NCBI GenBank assembly: GCA_007132635.1
Contig: SLOG01000077.1
Location: 1-7,497 of the forward strand
Source of the DNA: Limnochordia bacterium
Lineage (GTDB): Bacteria; Bacillota; Limnochordia; Darwinibacteriales; SLO01
Direction of reading: 5' to 3'
Length of the DNA: 7,497 nt
Below the pieces are notes generated by a model, which did no database searches, had not been told where the DNA came from, and saw only the letters and a program-made list of their open reading frames with translations. Positions 6,515 through 7,497 of this stretch are shown piece after piece. A program made the translations under genes and the position numbers. Numbering within the stretch: the first letter of the stretch is position 1; the number at the start of each line of letters is the position of its first letter.

Positions 6515-7162
6515 TCAATCTGCCCGAGATTTCTGGATCGCCGCGACAAATTCCTGCGCCGTCTGCGTGACTTGATCGAAGCGGCCCGTTTTGGCTCCAG
6601 CCGTCAACTCGCTGCCGACTCCGACAGCAATACAGCCGTTTCGTATCCACTCGCCGACGTTGGCCAGACTGACACCTCCCGTGGGCATCAAGTCAACCTG
6701 TGGCAGAGGGCCCTTAACCGCCTTGACAAAGCTTGGCCCGAAAGCACTTCCCGGGAACAGTTTGATCACGTCAATGCCCGCCTCTAGTGCCCTGACCATC
6801 TCCGTAATGGTCATACAGCCAGGCATATAGGGTACTTGGTAGCGGTGGCAAAGGCGAGCCGTCTCCTGATCAAAATGAGGAGCCACTATATATTCGGCTC
6901 CCTCCAAAATAGCCGTGCGAGCCGTTTCGCTATCCAAGACCGTACCGGCACCGATGAGAAGTTTCGTGTCATCATAGGCGTCCCGCAGTTTGCCGATAAC
7001 TCGGTGCGCGCCAGGCACAGTAAAAGTCACCTCAATCGCCGGGATGCCACCCTCCATGCAAGCTTCTGCCGTACGAGCGGCAATCTCAGCGTTTTCAGCT
7101 CGCACCACCACGACAATGCCGAGTTCATGAATCCGCTGTAGCGTCTGAAACTTCTTCAGCAT
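6515..7162 (-). CDS. eda: KDPG aldolase (bifunctional KDPG/KHG aldolase type)
   Basis: This enzyme splits 2-keto-3-deoxy-6-phosphogluconate into pyruvate and glyceraldehyde-3-phosphate in the cytoplasm. At 215 residues it has the usual length for this TIM-barrel class I aldolase. Visible features: VVVVRA (17-22) with Arg21, IEVTFTVPGA (43-52) with the catalytic Glu44, GAGTVLD (71-77), the pyruvate-binding PYMPGCMT (111-118), the Schiff-base lysine Lys134 in IKLFPGSAFGP, and the phosphate-binding MPTGGV (159-164). The FTVPGA form replaces the TLRT seen in E. coli and is common in Firmicutes and Thermotoga. ATG 7162 follows GGGAGG (7171-7176) by 8 nt. It is the first gene of the run and lies behind a candidate promoter. 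Some relatives also cleave 4-hydroxy-2-oxoglutarate, which cannot be excluded. Confidence 0.95.
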   Translation of the reverse strand: MLKKFQTLQRIHELGIVVVVRAENAEIAARTAEACMEGGIPAIEVTFTVPGAHRVIGKLRDAYDDTKLLIGAGTVLDSETARTAILEGAEYIVAPHFDQETARLCHRYQVPYMPGCMTITEMVRALEAGIDVIKLFPGSAFGPSFVKAVKGPLPQVDLMPTGGVSLANVGEWIRNGCIAVGVGSELTAGAKTGRFDQVTQTAQEFVAAIQKSRAD

Positions 7163-7182
7163 TCGTTTTTCCTCCCTGTCTC

Positions 7183-7215
7183 AAAAAACGGATGCAGGCT
7201 CACTATCAATCCTGC
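7183..7215 (-). terminator. Possible terminator/attenuator in the eda leader
   Basis: On the minus strand GCAGG (7215-7211) pairs with CCTGC (7198-7194) around a 12-nt loop. After five bases comes a run of six T (7188-7183), only a few bases before the ribosome binding site of eda. The order stem, then U-run, then start region resembles an attenuator. The stem has only 5 bp, so strength is doubtful. Confidence 0.25.
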
Positions 7216-7249
7216 TTAGCAAAAATAGCCGGCAAGAGATTTCTATTCG

Positions 7250-7279
7250 ATAGTATGACGAGCCTTGACACACCGTCAA
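7250..7279 (-). promoter_or_regulatory. Sigma-A-type promoter for the eda-kdgK run
   Basis: On the minus strand TTGACG (7279-7274) is followed after 18 nt by TACTAT (7255-7250). Five of six -35 bases and four of six -10 bases match consensus. Transcription would begin near 7243 and give a leader of about 80 nt. An inverted repeat TTGAC-N5-GTCAA (7265-7279) covers the -35 box, and CTAT-TCG-ATAG (7243-7253) covers the -10/start area. Either could be an operator. No known uronate regulator motif (KdgR, UxuR or ExuR type) is identified. Confidence 0.5.
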
Positions 7280-7283
7280 CAGA

Positions 7284-7312
7284 GCAGAGGGCTGTCGACG
7301 GCAGCCCTCTGC
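7284..7312 (-). terminator. Strong hairpin after the FAD oxidoreductase gene
   Basis: GCAGAGGGCTG pairs perfectly with CAGCCCTCTGC across a 7-nt loop, and the stem can extend by a G-U and a C-G pair. It begins about 22 nt after the TAA of the upstream gene and ends just before the -35 box of the eda promoter, as expected for a terminator separating two units. The downstream tract (TCTGTTGACG) is poor in T, so intrinsic termination may be weak; it could instead be a transcript-stabilising stem. Confidence 0.55.
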
Positions 7313-7334
7313 AAATTGGTTATCTCTTTGCAAG

Positions 7335-7497
7335 TTAACTCCAGGGATCCAAACCAGCCGCATGGCGGCCAGCGATGTAGGCAAAAGCCATACATGGTCC
7401 AATAGTACCGCCAGCTCCGCCGTAACCCGCGCCAGGTGCTCCGACGCCGGAGTTGTTTCCGGCTGCGTACAGGCGAGGTATCGGTCGGCCCATAGCA
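7335..7497 (-). CDS. FAD-dependent oxidoreductase, fumarate reductase/flavocytochrome-like (C-terminal fragment)
   Basis: Only the last 53 residues are in the window, ending in DPWS and TAA. The fragment reads PRLYAAGNNSGVGAPGAG (7-24), then YGGAGGTIGPCMAFAYIAGRHA (25-46). This matches the C-terminal FAD-binding segment of the FAD_binding_2 group (fumarate reductase/succinate dehydrogenase flavoproteins, 3-ketosteroid dehydrogenases), where PGLYAAGN is followed by a glycine-rich loop, a GPAMTFG-like helix start and AGRHA. The group oxidises or reduces carbon-carbon bonds next to carbonyl or carboxyl groups; the substrate cannot be read from this fragment. It lies upstream of eda on the same strand but is separated by a hairpin and a promoter, so it may be a separate unit. 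Confidence 0.85.
   Translation of the reverse strand, partial: AMGRPIPRLYAAGNNSGVGAPGAGYGGAGGTIGPCMAFAYIAGRHAAGLDPWS

Noticed and set aside
7163..7334. Catabolite-responsive (cre) site near the eda promoter
   Set aside because: No sequence close to the usual TGWAANCGNTNWCA pattern was found there.
7181..7402. A 73-codon minus-strand frame covering the promoter and hairpin
   Set aside because: It runs in another frame through the end of the FAD oxidoreductase gene and through the hairpin and promoter, with no recognisable protein features.
1..7497. CRISPR arrays, insertion sequences, tRNA or rRNA genes
   Set aside because: I saw no regularly spaced repeats, transposase motifs, terminal inverted repeats or tRNA-like cloverleaf in either strand.

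Overview
The window reads as part of a Bacillota (Firmicutes-like) chromosome of medium GC. The evidence is strong AGGAGG-type ribosome binding sites set about 8 nt before the start codons, frequent TTG starts, a lipobox lipoprotein, and a KDPG aldolase of the 'FTVPGA' type rather than the E. coli type. A thermophilic or anaerobic lignocellulose degrader (for example Limnochordia or a relative of Alicyclobacillus) would fit, but that is a guess. All eight supported genes lie on the minus strand, so transcription runs from high to low coordinates. Gene density is high and the largest gap is about 170 bp.

In transcription order: (1) the C-terminus of a truncated FAD-dependent oxidoreductase (7335-7497), followed by a hairpin; (2) a candidate promoter with dyad symmetry and a leader ending in a terminator-like hairpin plus U6 (about 7183-7279); (3) a tight run of five genes with 29-43 nt gaps: KDPG aldolase (eda), 2-keto-3-deoxygluconate kinase (kdgK), an LppM-like lipoprotein, a methyltransferase-like protein of unknown role, and a protein with an N-terminal HEPN-like domain and two CBS domains; (4) an extended -10 promoter overlapped by a CTGCAG-N5-CTGCAG dyad; (5) a large (alpha/alpha)6-type glycoside hydrolase and, 49 nt later, a sialate O-acetylesterase/acetylxylan-esterase-like SGNH enzyme cut by the left edge of the window.

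The metabolic theme is uronate and hemicellulose use. The hydrolase and esterase look suited to trimming (acetylated) oligosaccharides. KdgK and Eda form the lower part of the hexuronate pathway: KDG to KDPG to pyruvate plus glyceraldehyde-3-phosphate. The upper uronate enzymes (isomerase, reductase, dehydratase) and the transporter are not in the window. The three middle genes (lipoprotein, methyltransferase-like, HEPN-CBS) have no obvious place in sugar breakdown. They are the least explained part and the best candidate for something undescribed.
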